From: Klebsiella aerogenes
Lineage (GTDB): Bacteria > Pseudomonadota > Gammaproteobacteria > Enterobacterales > Enterobacteriaceae
Length of the DNA stretch: 64,000 nucleotides
Direction of reading: 5' to 3'
NCBI GenBank assembly: GCA_029027985.1
Contig: CP119076.1
Coordinates: 2,196,422-2,260,421 of the forward strand
The notes beneath the pieces were generated by a model. The model was not told the origin of the DNA and searched no databases. It was given only the letters and a program-made list of their open reading frames with translations. Shown here piece by piece: positions 9,287 through 18,003 of this stretch (the stretch's first letter is position 1; the number at the start of each line of letters is the position of its first letter). Both the position numbers and the translations under genes were made by a program.

Positions 9287-10486
9287 TTATTGCGCTGCCG
9301 GCAGCTTGCCTTCCCAGACGACTTCGCGGTAATGCCGCACGTCGGTATCGCCTTCGGTGCTAATCACCAGCACCACGGAGTGGCTGTCGAGCCCCAGTTT
9401 GCTCATCAGCGCCTGGCGCTGCGGATGGAAGTGAACGGCGGCCAACGCGCCGAGGCCGACGGCGCCGGATTCGCCGGAGATCACCCGGTGGTCGTTGCCC
9501 ACAGGATTACCCAGTACGCGCATGCCGAGGGCGGCAACGGCGTCCTGACAGGAGATAAACTGGGTGGCGCAGTTGCGGAGGATTTCCCAGCCCAGTGGGT
9601 TAGGTTCGCCGCAGGCGAGACCGGCCATAATCGTGGCCATGTCGCCGCCGACGTTGACGATGTCGCCTTTCACGCCGGAACGATAGATGCAGTCCGCCAG
9701 TTCCGGTTCAACGATCACCGAGTGCAGTTCACGAGCGCCGAAGACATCGACCAGATAGCCAAGTACACCGCCCGCCATCGCACCGACGCCCGCTTGCAGG
9801 AAGACGTGAGTAGGGCGAGCAATCCCCATCGCCGCCATCTGTTCTACCGCCTCGTCGGCGAGGGTCGCGTAGCCCTGCATAATCCAGGTCGGGATTTTGG
9901 TGTAGCCTTCCCAGGCGGTGTCTTGCACGACTTCCCAGCCGTTTTTCTGCGCGGTCTGCATGGTAAAGCGTACGGTATCGTCGTAGTTCATGTCGGTGAC
10001 AATACATTCAGCGCCGAGGCGTAAAATGGCGTCCACGCGTTCCTGCGCCGAACCTTTCGGCATGTATACCACCGCGTTTTGTCCAAGCTGCTGCGCGGCC
10101 CAGGCGACGCCGCGGCCGTGGTTGCCGTCAGTGGTGGTGGCGAAGGTCATCTTCTCTTTGATGGTTGATTTCAGGGTGTCAAACGAAAAGGCGTTGATGT
10201 CGAGCTGATACTTTTCACACAGCAATTGGGCGATGGCGTAGGCGCCGCCGAGCATTTTGAATGCGTTGAGACCAAAGCGCTGGGATTCGTCTTTCACCAG
10301 GATGTTCTTCACACCAAACAGCGCCGCCAGTTCTTTTAGGGCGTACAACGGTGTCGGTTGGTATCCGGCAATTTTTTGGTGAAAATGACGCGCCTGTTGC
10401 GCCTGCTGGCGAGAAAACAGCGGCGAGGTTTCACCGGTAAAGAAACGGTTGTCGGCAATATCCATTTTCAGCGAAAAAGCAGACAT
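9287..10486 (-). CDS. ygeX: 2,3-diaminopropionate ammonia-lyase YgeX
   Basis: A 399-residue PLP enzyme of fold type II that converts 2,3-diaminopropionate to pyruvate and two ammonia. The E. coli active-site residues are all conserved at the same numbers: K77 (NAFKMLGG) for the Schiff base, D120 (TTTDGNHG) and D189 (VVQDTAWEG). The glycine-rich phosphate loop QAGVGAMAGG is also present. It is 60 bp downstream of ygeW and 63 bp upstream of ygeY. In this context it would feed pyruvate and ammonia from nitrogen-rich purine-derived intermediates. Confidence 0.95.
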   Translation of the reverse strand: MSAFSLKMDIADNRFFTGETSPLFSRQQAQQARHFHQKIAGYQPTPLYALKELAALFGVKNILVKDESQRFGLNAFKMLGGAYAIAQLLCEKYQLDINAFSFDTLKSTIKEKMTFATTTDGNHGRGVAWAAQQLGQNAVVYMPKGSAQERVDAILRLGAECIVTDMNYDDTVRFTMQTAQKNGWEVVQDTAWEGYTKIPTWIMQGYATLADEAVEQMAAMGIARPTHVFLQAGVGAMAGGVLGYLVDVFGARELHSVIVEPELADCIYRSGVKGDIVNVGGDMATIMAGLACGEPNPLGWEILRNCATQFISCQDAVAALGMRVLGNPVGNDHRVISGESGAVGLGALAAVHFHPQRQALMSKLGLDSHSVVLVISTEGDTDVRHYREVVWEGKLPAAQ

Positions 10487-10546
10487 ATTCTGTCCTTATC
10501 CTTCTTAATAGGGTGGGGAAGCCGGCTCACGGGCCGGCTTGCGAAG

Positions 10547-11734
10547 TTATTTGATGCGTTTTTGCGCGTCCTGCAACAACTGGTCCAGCAGCTGTCCGGG
10601 TTTGGCGTATTTGCGGCAGAGGATCATGGCGGCGATGATATACGGCTTCCAACTGGCCTCTTTGTAGGTGGCGATACGGTATTTCTCGAACACCGCTTCG
10701 GTGACTTCACCTTCTTCGCAGGAGACGCCGGTGATATCGGCAGGCAGGCAGTGCATATACAGCGCGTCTCCGCCGTTGGTCACCTTCATCATCTCCTCGG
10801 TGCAGTGCCAGTCTTTATGTTCCGCGTTCTGCGCCAGACAGGCTTTCTCCAGCGCTTTCAGGCCAGCATGGTCGTTGGCGCGCAGCAGTTCGGTCCGTTT
10901 TTCCATCACCTTGTACGGCGCCCAGGATTTCGGATAAACGATATCGGCATCTTTAAAGGCTTCCGCCATATCGGTTACCTGGCGGAAGCTGCCGCCGGAG
11001 GCTGCGGCGTTATTCTTCGCCACTTCGATGACATCCGGGATCAGGTCATAGCCTTCCGGGTGGGCCAGGGTGACATCCATACCGAAGCGGGTCATCAGGC
11101 CGATGATCCCTTGAGGGACGGAGAGCGGTTTGCCGTAGCTTGGGGAGTAGGCCCAGGTCATGGCGATTTTTTTGCCTTTCAGGTTTTCCAACGAGCCGAA
11201 ATGTTCGCGCAGCCAGGCGAGGTCGGCCATCGCCTGCGTCGGGTGGTCGATATCGCACTGTAGGTTGATTAATGCCGGGCGCTGCGGCAGTACGCCCTGT
11301 TTGTGGCCGTCATCCAACGCTTCGCCGACTTCACGCATATAGGCGTTACCGGCGCCGAGATACATGTCGTCGCGAATGCCGATGGCGTCGGCGCAGAAGG
11401 AGATCATATTGGCAGTTTCACGTACCGTTTCACCGTGGGCGATCTGCGATTTGCCTTCGTCGAGGTCCTGTTGCGCCAGGCCCAGCAGGTTCAGCGCGGA
11501 AGCATAAGAGAAACGAGTACGAGTCGAGTTATCGCGGAAGACGGAAATGCCCAGTCCGCTATTAAATACTTTGGTGGCGATGTTTTCCGCTCGCAGCGTT
11601 TTCAGCGCCGCCGCGACATCCAGTACCTGCTTCAGCTCATCCGGCGATTGTTCCCACGTCAGCAGAAAGTCTTTCTCATGCAGGTTAGAGTTGAGCTTAT
11701 TGATATCCTTGATCAGTTCGTTAACAGTTTTCAT
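10547..11734 (-). CDS. ygeW: Carbamoyltransferase-family protein YgeW
   Basis: A 395-residue member of the aspartate/ornithine carbamoyltransferase superfamily. It keeps the carbamoyl-phosphate motif STRTRF (residues 70-75), HPTQ near 165 and HCLP near 330. The E. coli homologue is solved structurally but does not use ornithine or aspartate, so its substrate is unresolved. It is first in the operon that ends with carbamate kinase YqeA, so phosphorolysis of a carbamoyl compound to carbamoyl phosphate is the likely role. A sigma-54 promoter lies about 100 bp upstream. Confidence 0.93.
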   Translation of the reverse strand: MKTVNELIKDINKLNSNLHEKDFLLTWEQSPDELKQVLDVAAALKTLRAENIATKVFNSGLGISVFRDNSTRTRFSYASALNLLGLAQQDLDEGKSQIAHGETVRETANMISFCADAIGIRDDMYLGAGNAYMREVGEALDDGHKQGVLPQRPALINLQCDIDHPTQAMADLAWLREHFGSLENLKGKKIAMTWAYSPSYGKPLSVPQGIIGLMTRFGMDVTLAHPEGYDLIPDVIEVAKNNAAASGGSFRQVTDMAEAFKDADIVYPKSWAPYKVMEKRTELLRANDHAGLKALEKACLAQNAEHKDWHCTEEMMKVTNGGDALYMHCLPADITGVSCEEGEVTEAVFEKYRIATYKEASWKPYIIAAMILCRKYAKPGQLLDQLLQDAQKRIK

Positions 11735-12219
11735 TTTTCGATCCCGGTAGTGAATGACGGCTTATTGATTGCTGTGCAGTCGAAATTGCAGTGATATAAG
11801 CGGTGACGGCCAGCGCTGTATTACCACTAACAATAAGCGTGCCAGTTCTAATTCAGCCATGGAGAGTAGAAGGAAATGCCGGAGATTATGCGAGGTCGGT
11901 CACGAAAAATGGCTGTTTTTTCTTATTTATGGAAAACGAAATTCATTTGCCGCCCGACGTACGAAATTAGATTCCGTTCGCGTCGTTGCGCCGAATATCA
12001 ATCTGTGGCGGTGGGGTTTACGCCAAAATGATAATTTCAGGGTGAGGATTATCATATTGAGAGGAAAGTGTGATACCACTTCCATATTTTCTTTAAGGTG
12101 TAAAAAAGCGCAGGACATGCATCTATTTTCAACGCGGGCGGCGGTAGTATGATAAACGAAGAATAAAAAGAGTCGATCTTCAGCGTTCCCTTGCGGCTAC
12201 TGATATTAAAAGGTCTATT
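11735..12219. other. Divergent regulatory region ygeW-ygeV
   Basis: These 485 bp separate the divergent ygeW and ygeV genes. They hold the sigma-54 promoter for ygeW at 11829-11845 and otherwise no credible gene. The ygeV-proximal half is AT-rich. Activator sites for YgeV would be expected between about 11900 and 12100, but I could not identify a clear repeated motif. Confidence 0.6.
11829..11845 (-). promoter_or_regulatory. Sigma-54 promoter of the ygeWXY-hyuA-yqeA operon
   Basis: On the minus strand the site reads CTGGCACGCTTATTGTT: a perfect -24 box TGGCACG, four bases, then TTGTT, one mismatch from TTGCT. Transcription would start about 85 nt before the ygeW ATG. The divergent neighbour encodes a sigma-54 activator. 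Confidence 0.75.
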
Positions 12220-13998
12220 ATGATTCCCTCCAATACGCCATCCGTTTTAATGCAGATTCAGCCTACTATTCAAAGATTTGCACGTATGCTCTCCAGCGTG
12301 TTGCAGCTTGAGGTTGAGATTGTCGACAATACGCTGTGCCGCGTCGCGGGCACCGGCGCCTACGGTAAATTTCTTGGGCGAAAATTAAATACAGATTCGC
12401 GACTTTTACGTTACATAATAGAAACAAAAAAAGAGAAAGTCGTTACTCACTCGCGTTATGATCCTTTGTGTAAAGATTGCGCTAATAAAGAAAACTGCAA
12501 GGAAAAGGCTTTTCTTGGCACTCCGGTCATTTATCAAGAACAGTGCGTCGGCGTTATTAGCCTGGTTGCCTTGACCCGCGAGCAGCAGGAGCGCATTAAT
12601 GATAATCTCCACGAATTCTCCGATTATGTCCGCCACGTCTCCTCTATATTCGTTTCTCGCCTGTTAGAAGATCAGGGTGGCGGCGACAACATGTTAAAAA
12701 TGTTTTCAACCATGATTGAAAACATGGATCAGGGCGTGCTGGTGGTTAGCCAGGACCAAAAAATAAAATTTGCTAATCAGGCGGCAATGAAAATACTTGG
12801 CGCCAATCACGGCAGTATGGTTGGTCAAACCATCCGTTTTCGCCCGCTGACGTTTGCGCAAAACTTTATTCGCGGCCATGTCCAGCACGTGATTTCATTT
12901 GATGATAAGAAAGAACTTATTATTGGCCAGCTACATGCGGTTCAGGATCAGTGGCTGTTCTTAATGGCGTTTCATCAGTCGCACTCTTCGGCCGATCTGG
13001 CGCCGCCGCAGGATGGGCCGCAGATAGAGCAGATGGTTGGCGAGTGTCGGCCTATGCGCCAGTTGAAAAAGCTGATCACCCGTGTTGCTCCCAGCCCCTC
13101 GAGCGTGATGATCGTCGGCGAGAGCGGAACAGGTAAAGAAGTCGTGGCCCGCGCAGTACATAAACTCAGCGACCGCCAGGCGAAGCCTTTTATCGCCATC
13201 AACTGCGCGGCGATTCCGGAACAACTTCTGGAAAGCGAACTGTTTGGTTATGTTAAAGGCGCATTTACCGGGGCGTCGGCCAACGGTAAGACCGGGTTGA
13301 TTCAGGCGGCCAACCACGGAACACTATTCCTGGATGAGATCGGCGATATGCCGCTGACCCTGCAGGCCAAGCTGCTGCGGGCGATTGAATCGCGTGAGAT
13401 CCAACCCGTAGGCGCCAGTCACCCGGTACCGGTCGATATCCGTATTATTTCGGCGACCAACCAGAATCTCGAGCAGTTTATTGCCGAGGGGAAATTCCGT
13501 GAGGACTTGTTCTATCGCCTGAACGTGATCCCGCTGCGTCTGCCACCGCTGCGTGAGCGTCAGGACGATATCGAACTGTTGATCCACTATTTCCTGCATC
13601 TGCACACCCGGCGCCTGGATCTGGTCTATCCCGGCGTTTCGCCAGAAGTCATCGCCTTACTGAAGAGTTATCGCTGGCCGGGCAATATCCGCGAACTGAG
13701 CAACCTGATGGAGTACCTGGTCAATGTGGTGCCTTCCGGCGAAGTGATCGATCTGTCGCTGCTGCCGCCGAACCTTATCAGTAGCGGTAAAATCAGCGAG
13801 CGGGAAAGCAGCCAGCCAGTGACGGCTAACGCGGTGAAAGACGAGGAGGGGGGGACGGCGCTGGAAGAGATGGAAAGGCAGATGATCCGCGACGCCCTGA
13901 CGCGATACAGCAATAAAAAACAGGCCGCCGACGAGTTGGGAATCGGCATTGCTACGCTGTATCGCAAGATCAAAAAGTATGATCTGGTTGGCGTCTGA
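12220..13998 (+). CDS. ygeV: Sigma-54-dependent activator YgeV
   Basis: A 592-residue enhancer-binding protein, the same length as in E. coli. Residues about 1-150 form a ligand-sensing GAF-like region with a C-x2-C-x4-C cluster (CKDCANKENC near 85). A PAS-like segment lies near 165-270. The AAA+ domain has Walker A GESGTGKE at 300-307, the sigma-54 contact loop GAFTGA at 347-352 and LFLDEIGD after it. A Fis-type helix-turn-helix closes the protein. The cysteine cluster could bind metal or sense redox, which is inference. It is divergent from ygeW and most likely activates the two sigma-54 promoters in this cluster. Confidence 0.92.
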   Translation: MIPSNTPSVLMQIQPTIQRFARMLSSVLQLEVEIVDNTLCRVAGTGAYGKFLGRKLNTDSRLLRYIIETKKEKVVTHSRYDPLCKDCANKENCKEKAFLGTPVIYQEQCVGVISLVALTREQQERINDNLHEFSDYVRHVSSIFVSRLLEDQGGGDNMLKMFSTMIENMDQGVLVVSQDQKIKFANQAAMKILGANHGSMVGQTIRFRPLTFAQNFIRGHVQHVISFDDKKELIIGQLHAVQDQWLFLMAFHQSHSSADLAPPQDGPQIEQMVGECRPMRQLKKLITRVAPSPSSVMIVGESGTGKEVVARAVHKLSDRQAKPFIAINCAAIPEQLLESELFGYVKGAFTGASANGKTGLIQAANHGTLFLDEIGDMPLTLQAKLLRAIESREIQPVGASHPVPVDIRIISATNQNLEQFIAEGKFREDLFYRLNVIPLRLPPLRERQDDIELLIHYFLHLHTRRLDLVYPGVSPEVIALLKSYRWPGNIRELSNLMEYLVNVVPSGEVIDLSLLPPNLISSGKISERESSQPVTANAVKDEEGGTALEEMERQMIRDALTRYSNKKQAADELGIGIATLYRKIKKYDLVGV

Positions 13999-14117
13999 TA
14001 CGTCGCATCACTCTGAGAGCGAGGTTTATCACAATCGTTTTCGGTTAGCGGCCATGCCAGCATGACGGCCAGTTCATTCAGGAAAAGAGAACCCGCCTGT
14101 GTGACTGGAAAATTTCC

Positions 14118-14396
14118 ATGCCTGGCTGGACCTATACACTGTTTTTCGTTTTCTTCGGTTGTTCTGCGGCGCGATGGGGGAGATGCCCAACTGACCTGGG
14201 AGCCGAGGCCCGCGCGCTGCTGTTGACGCTGAGCTGGGTTGCCGTCGGCCTACCGCTGTTGTGGGGAATGGGTACCACGTTGCAACAGGCGGTGAAGTTC
14301 TTTATGTCGATGAGTTCACTCAGGCGCCCGACGATTAGGTTGGATGCTTATTGCGTGATGATTATCAATAACGATTCCCATTCTGCACTTCAGTGA
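14118..14396 (+). pseudogene. Possible remnant of an MFS transporter small subunit
   Basis: An open frame of 92 codons with two hydrophobic stretches. Residues about 30-65 (ALLLTLSWVAVGLPLLWG, then TTLQQAVKFF) resemble the short 'MFS transporter small subunit' proteins found beside oxalate/formate-type antiporters. The first 20 residues look like an unrelated hydrophobic tail, and the last 25 are low-quality sequence running into the next promoter. No ribosome binding site is evident. I read it as a deletion scar joining the end of one transporter gene to its small subunit. A real small membrane protein is the alternative. Confidence 0.3.
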
Positions 14397-14457
14397 TACA
14401 CTAGCCAAATGTGATCTTTGTCATATCGTAATTACTACAGAGAAAAGAGACACTGCT

Positions 14458-15093
14458 ATGCAACATATCATTGAGGGCTTCCTCAACTTCCAGAAAGAGA
14501 TTTTTCCGCAACGCAAAGAACTCTTCCGCAGCCTGGCATCAAGCCAAAACCCCAAAGCGCTGTTTATCTCGTGTTCTGATAGCCGTTTAGTACCGGAGCT
14601 GGTGACTCAGCAGGAGCCGGGGCAGTTGTTCGTTATCCGTAACGCCGGCAACATTGTACCGTCCTTCGGCCCGGAGCCGGGCGGTGTGTCTGCGACGATT
14701 GAGTATGCCGTTATCGCCCTCGGCGTGACCGATATCGTGATCTGCGGCCACTCTAACTGTGGCGCGATGAAAGCAATTGCTACCTGTCAGTGTCTGGATC
14801 CGATGCCTGCCGTTTCCCATTGGTTGCGCTACTCCGACGCGGCGAAAGCGGTCGTTGAGAAGAAAACCTGGGCCAGCGAAACGGACAAAGTTAACGGCAT
14901 GGTGCAGGAAAACGTTATTGCCCAGTTGAACAACATCAAAACGCATCCATCGGTTGCCGTTGGCCTGCGCGACCACACGCTGCGTCTGCACGGCTGGTTC
15001 TACGACATCGAAAGCGGCGACATTCGCGCGCTGGATAAAAGCACTAAAACCTTCGTTTCCCTGTCGGAAAACCCGGAAGTTTACTTCGAATAA
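14458..15093 (+). CDS. Beta-class carbonic anhydrase, CynT type
   Basis: A 211-residue beta-carbonic anhydrase that interconverts CO2 and bicarbonate in the cytoplasm. Zinc ligands C39, H98 and C101 and the D41-R43 dyad (SCSDSR) are in the same positions as in E. coli CynT, which it resembles more than Can. No cynS or cynX is adjacent, so a cyanate role is unsupported. The start ATG follows GAGAAAAGAGA. It stands alone between ygeV and a convergent dehydrogenase gene. Confidence 0.9.
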   Translation: MQHIIEGFLNFQKEIFPQRKELFRSLASSQNPKALFISCSDSRLVPELVTQQEPGQLFVIRNAGNIVPSFGPEPGGVSATIEYAVIALGVTDIVICGHSNCGAMKAIATCQCLDPMPAVSHWLRYSDAAKAVVEKKTWASETDKVNGMVQENVIAQLNNIKTHPSVAVGLRDHTLRLHGWFYDIESGDIRALDKSTKTFVSLSENPEVYFE

Positions 15094-15104
15094 CTTTGCT
15101 CATC

Positions 15105-15120
15105 AGGGCAAGGAAGCCCT
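15105..15120. terminator. Short hairpin between convergent genes
   Basis: AGGGC and GCCCT form a 5-bp stem with a 6-base loop between the carbonic anhydrase and dehydrogenase genes. There is no clear T-tract, so terminator function is uncertain. Confidence 0.3.
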
Positions 15121-15142
15121 GCGTCATCTCTGCTGTTTCGCA

Positions 15143-16156
15143 TTACCACTCCAGGCAAATTTTGCCAAAATGAGCGCCGCTTTGTTGATAGCGGAAGGCT
15201 TCCGGCAGTTCCGCCAGTGCAAACACCTTATCAATCACCGGATGCAACGTGTTTTGATTCAGCGCTTTGACATACTCCTGCTGTTGGCGACGATTCCCCA
15301 CTACCACACCCTGCAAGCGCGCCTGTTTGGTCATCAGTAAATGTGTGGGCACCTGGCCTTCAAAGCCCGTTAACACGCCGATCAGCGCAATACAGCCGCC
15401 CATACTGACGGCCTCAAAAGAGTGGGCAAGCGTACCTGGGCCACCGAGTTCAACGATAATATCCGCACCGTGATTACCGGCGATGTCCTGCACCGCAGCG
15501 CCCCATTGTGGAGTTGTGCGGTAATTGATGGTGTGGTCGGCGCCAAGCTGGCGCGCGCGGGCGAGCTTTTCATCCGATGATGATGTGACGATAACCTGCG
15601 CGCCCATGCTTTTTGCGAGCTGCAGTGCGGTCATCGACACCCCGCCGGTACCCAACGTCAGTACCGTATCACCAGCTTTTAATTTTCCTTCGACGACCAG
15701 TGCGCGCCAGGCCGTCAGTCCCGAGGTCGTAATGGTCGCTGCCTGCTTAAAGCTCCAGCCGTGGGGGGCGAGGGTGAAATGGCTGGCGGGACGCACGACA
15801 TATTGTGAGGCGAAGCCATCGACGCCATCGCCGGGGGTGTGGCTGAAATCGGCAACCAGGCGCTGGGCTTTACCGTCCGGCCATTGCGGGAAAAAGCAGG
15901 CTACCACACTGTCGCCGACGCTAAACTCGTTTACGCCATCGCCAACATCCTCCACCACCCCGGCGCCGTCGGCCATCAGGATCCGCCCATCAGCAACGGG
16001 AATAGCGCCGGTCGCCACCAGTAAATCATGATAGTTCAGCGAGGTGGCGTGGAGCGCCACGCGGATTTCCCCTGCGCCTGGGGCGCCTGGGTCAGGAAGG
16101 TCAATCAACTGGATGCTATCCAGCGCAGCGGGTTTTTTAACTGTCCAGGCTTTCAT
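15143..16156 (-). CDS. Zinc-free medium-chain dehydrogenase/reductase
   Basis: A 337-residue quinone-reductase-like member of the MDR superfamily. The catalytic zinc and structural-zinc cysteines of true alcohol dehydrogenases are absent. The nucleotide-binding turn is LTLGTGGVSMTALQLAKSMGA near residue 165, and SLNYHDLLVATG near 40 is typical of the quinone oxidoreductase branch. It probably reduces an enone, quinone or aldehyde using NAD(P)H. It is divergent from the decarboxylase-cupin fusion across 215 bp that hold a perfect 17-bp palindrome, suggesting joint control. Confidence 0.85.
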   Translation of the reverse strand: MKAWTVKKPAALDSIQLIDLPDPGAPGAGEIRVALHATSLNYHDLLVATGAIPVADGRILMADGAGVVEDVGDGVNEFSVGDSVVACFFPQWPDGKAQRLVADFSHTPGDGVDGFASQYVVRPASHFTLAPHGWSFKQAATITTSGLTAWRALVVEGKLKAGDTVLTLGTGGVSMTALQLAKSMGAQVIVTSSSDEKLARARQLGADHTINYRTTPQWGAAVQDIAGNHGADIIVELGGPGTLAHSFEAVSMGGCIALIGVLTGFEGQVPTHLLMTKQARLQGVVVGNRRQQQEYVKALNQNTLHPVIDKVFALAELPEAFRYQQSGAHFGKICLEW

Positions 16157-16248
16157 TGTCAGACCTCGTTATCGGGAGTGTTCTGCTTAAGTATTGTGCG
16201 AAGCCCGAAGAGTGCAATCTGTCCACTTGTCGCGTGGCGGTGAAAACT

Positions 16249-16265
16249 CATGAATTAAGTTCATG
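16249..16265. promoter_or_regulatory. Perfect 17-bp palindrome, candidate operator
   Basis: CATGAA and TTCATG flank a 5-base spacer in the middle of the divergent region between the dehydrogenase and the cupin fusion. The downstream gene has a TATAAT at about 16311 but no good -35, as expected of an activator-dependent promoter. No regulator gene is adjacent. Confidence 0.45.
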
Positions 16266-16371
16266 GGTCTGTTCTCATTTCCCTGGCTAATCAACCTCCG
16301 AACGGCCCCCTATAATCGGTTTATTCCCTTGATAGGCGGAAGGCAGCGGTTTTCCGCTCGGAGACTAAAGC

Positions 16372-17445
16372 ATGCAGAACCCATTGGACTCACGCCAGCA
16401 GGCGCTTATCCCGGTCGCGGCATTCGCCGCGCAGGGTAATATTGATGCGCTGACCCCAGCATTGAATTCCGCTCTTGATGCCGGGCTAACGGTTAACGAG
16501 CTGAAAGAAACGCTAGTGCAGTTATATGCCTACTGCGGTTTCCCGCGCAGCCTGAATGCGCTGTCCTGCCTGATGACGGTCACGACCGGGCGTCAAGCGC
16601 GAGGCATGGTGGACGAGGAAGGGGTGATGGCGACGCCGTCGCCGGAAAACTGGGATAGCCTGCAGGCCGGCAGCTGCAATCAAACTCAACTGGTGGGCCG
16701 GGCCGTGAGCGGCCCGCTGTTTGATTTTGCGCCGATCATTGACCGGTATCTAAAGGCGCACTTATTTGGCGATATTTTCCAGCGCGACGTGTTGGACTGG
16801 GCGACGCGCGAACTGGCGACGGTCTCGATGTTAGCCGCGTTATCCGGCGCGGAAAGTCAACTGAAGAGCCATTATGCGATTAGCCTGCGCAATGGTCTGA
16901 CAGCGCAGCAACTGCGCGCGTTTGTTGAGGTACTGGCAGACAAAGTGCACACCGGGGTGGCGGACAACGCCGCGGCAGTGCTGGAGTCGCTCCTTAACGA
17001 CACGGCAGCGCCACACTCATTATTGAGAGAAACGAACATGACAAATGAATTTGATGGTAACGGTATTTTCCCACGTGGCGACAAAAACGAGGCCTACGCG
17101 CAATACTTCACCGGTGATAGCTTCCTGACTATGCTTTCCATGGAAGGGGTAAAAATTGGTCATGTCGCTTTCGCGCCAGGATGTCGTAATTACTGGCATA
17201 TCCATCATAAGGGGGGGCAGATTCTGTTGGTGACCGGTGGGCGCGGTTGGTATCAGGCGTGGGGGGAAACGGCTCGTGAACTGAAAACCGGCGATGTAGT
17301 GCATATTCCTGCCGAAACTAAGCACTGGCACGGTGCGGCGCACGATAGTTGGTTTGCCCATATCGCGGTAGAAGTACCGGCGGAAGGCGCATCTAATGAG
17401 TGGCTGGAAGAGGTGGGAGACACTGAGTACAACTCGCTGCCATAG
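16372..17445 (+). CDS. Carboxymuconolactone decarboxylase-like / cupin fusion protein
   Basis: A 357-residue fusion. Residues about 5-90 and 130-215 are two carboxymuconolactone-decarboxylase-like (AhpD fold) units, the first with QLYAYCGFPRSLNAL. Residues about 225-350 are a cupin with the metal-binding pattern YWHIHHKGGQ and KHWHGA. Such fusions or neighbours often act with oxidoreductases on small aldehydes or lactones, but no substrate is known. A good internal start (ATG 17038, after GAGAGAAACGAAC) lies exactly at the domain boundary, so the cupin might also be made alone. Confidence 0.82.
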   Translation: MQNPLDSRQQALIPVAAFAAQGNIDALTPALNSALDAGLTVNELKETLVQLYAYCGFPRSLNALSCLMTVTTGRQARGMVDEEGVMATPSPENWDSLQAGSCNQTQLVGRAVSGPLFDFAPIIDRYLKAHLFGDIFQRDVLDWATRELATVSMLAALSGAESQLKSHYAISLRNGLTAQQLRAFVEVLADKVHTGVADNAAAVLESLLNDTAAPHSLLRETNMTNEFDGNGIFPRGDKNEAYAQYFTGDSFLTMLSMEGVKIGHVAFAPGCRNYWHIHHKGGQILLVTGGRGWYQAWGETARELKTGDVVHIPAETKHWHGAAHDSWFAHIAVEVPAEGASNEWLEEVGDTEYNSLP

Positions 17446-17473
17446 ACATCAATATTGCTATGGCATAACGCGC

Positions 17474-17503
17474 GGCGCGCCAGAGACAGTTGTCTGGCGC
17501 GCC
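17474..17503. terminator. Perfect 11-bp-stem hairpin between convergent genes
   Basis: GGCGCGCCAGA pairs with TCTGGCGCGCC around an 8-base loop, between the cupin fusion and the convergent DUF1471 gene. It lacks a T-tract, but its position and strength suit a bidirectional terminator. Confidence 0.5.
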
Positions 17504-17513
17504 ACTCGCGACA

Positions 17514-17723
17514 TTATTTGCTTAATTCGGCAGTCATATGTACACGGTTGTTGAACTGGGCGCTGGTGATTTTATAAGAAGCGCCTTGTTCTGCGGATTG
17601 AGCGGCAATTTTAGCTTCCGCGCGGTCAATAGTCGAAGCGGTTGCGCTGACGCTCTGAGCGAAGGCGCCAAAAGACATCAGAGAAAGAACAGTAACAGCA
17701 GCAAAAGTTTTGATGGATTTCAT
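17514..17723 (-). CDS. Small secreted DUF1471 (YdgH/BhsA/McbA) protein
   Basis: A 69-residue protein with a clear Sec signal peptide (MKSIKTFAAVTVLSLMSFG, then AFA-Q). The mature part of about 46 residues ends in YKITSAQFNNRVHMTAELSK, a shortened DUF1471 domain. Members are periplasmic or surface proteins tied to stress, biofilm or metal responses. This one is shorter than BhsA (85 residues). The start follows AAGGAAT. Confidence 0.82.
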   Translation of the reverse strand: MKSIKTFAAVTVLSLMSFGAFAQSVSATASTIDRAEAKIAAQSAEQGASYKITSAQFNNRVHMTAELSK

Positions 17724-18003
17724 GGTCGTATTCCTTAAGTGTTTTGTTTGGTAAGGAGCGTTGTTGCTCCGATGTGATAAAGAATAGAACCAACTGTGAT
17801 TGATTAAAATCGAAACAATTTGCGTAACTTGTTCAAAATTTATGATTGAATGTCGGCGTGAATGATCGAAAAAGAAAAGGCCTGCGGCGTGGGCTCTTTA
17901 CAAAGTCAAACAAAGTCTGAAGTAACTTGCTGTTACGGGTGTTAGTCTGTATCCGAACTTGTTGAATTAACTACGGAATGGTTAACACCTGCAGGAGAAC
18001 GTT

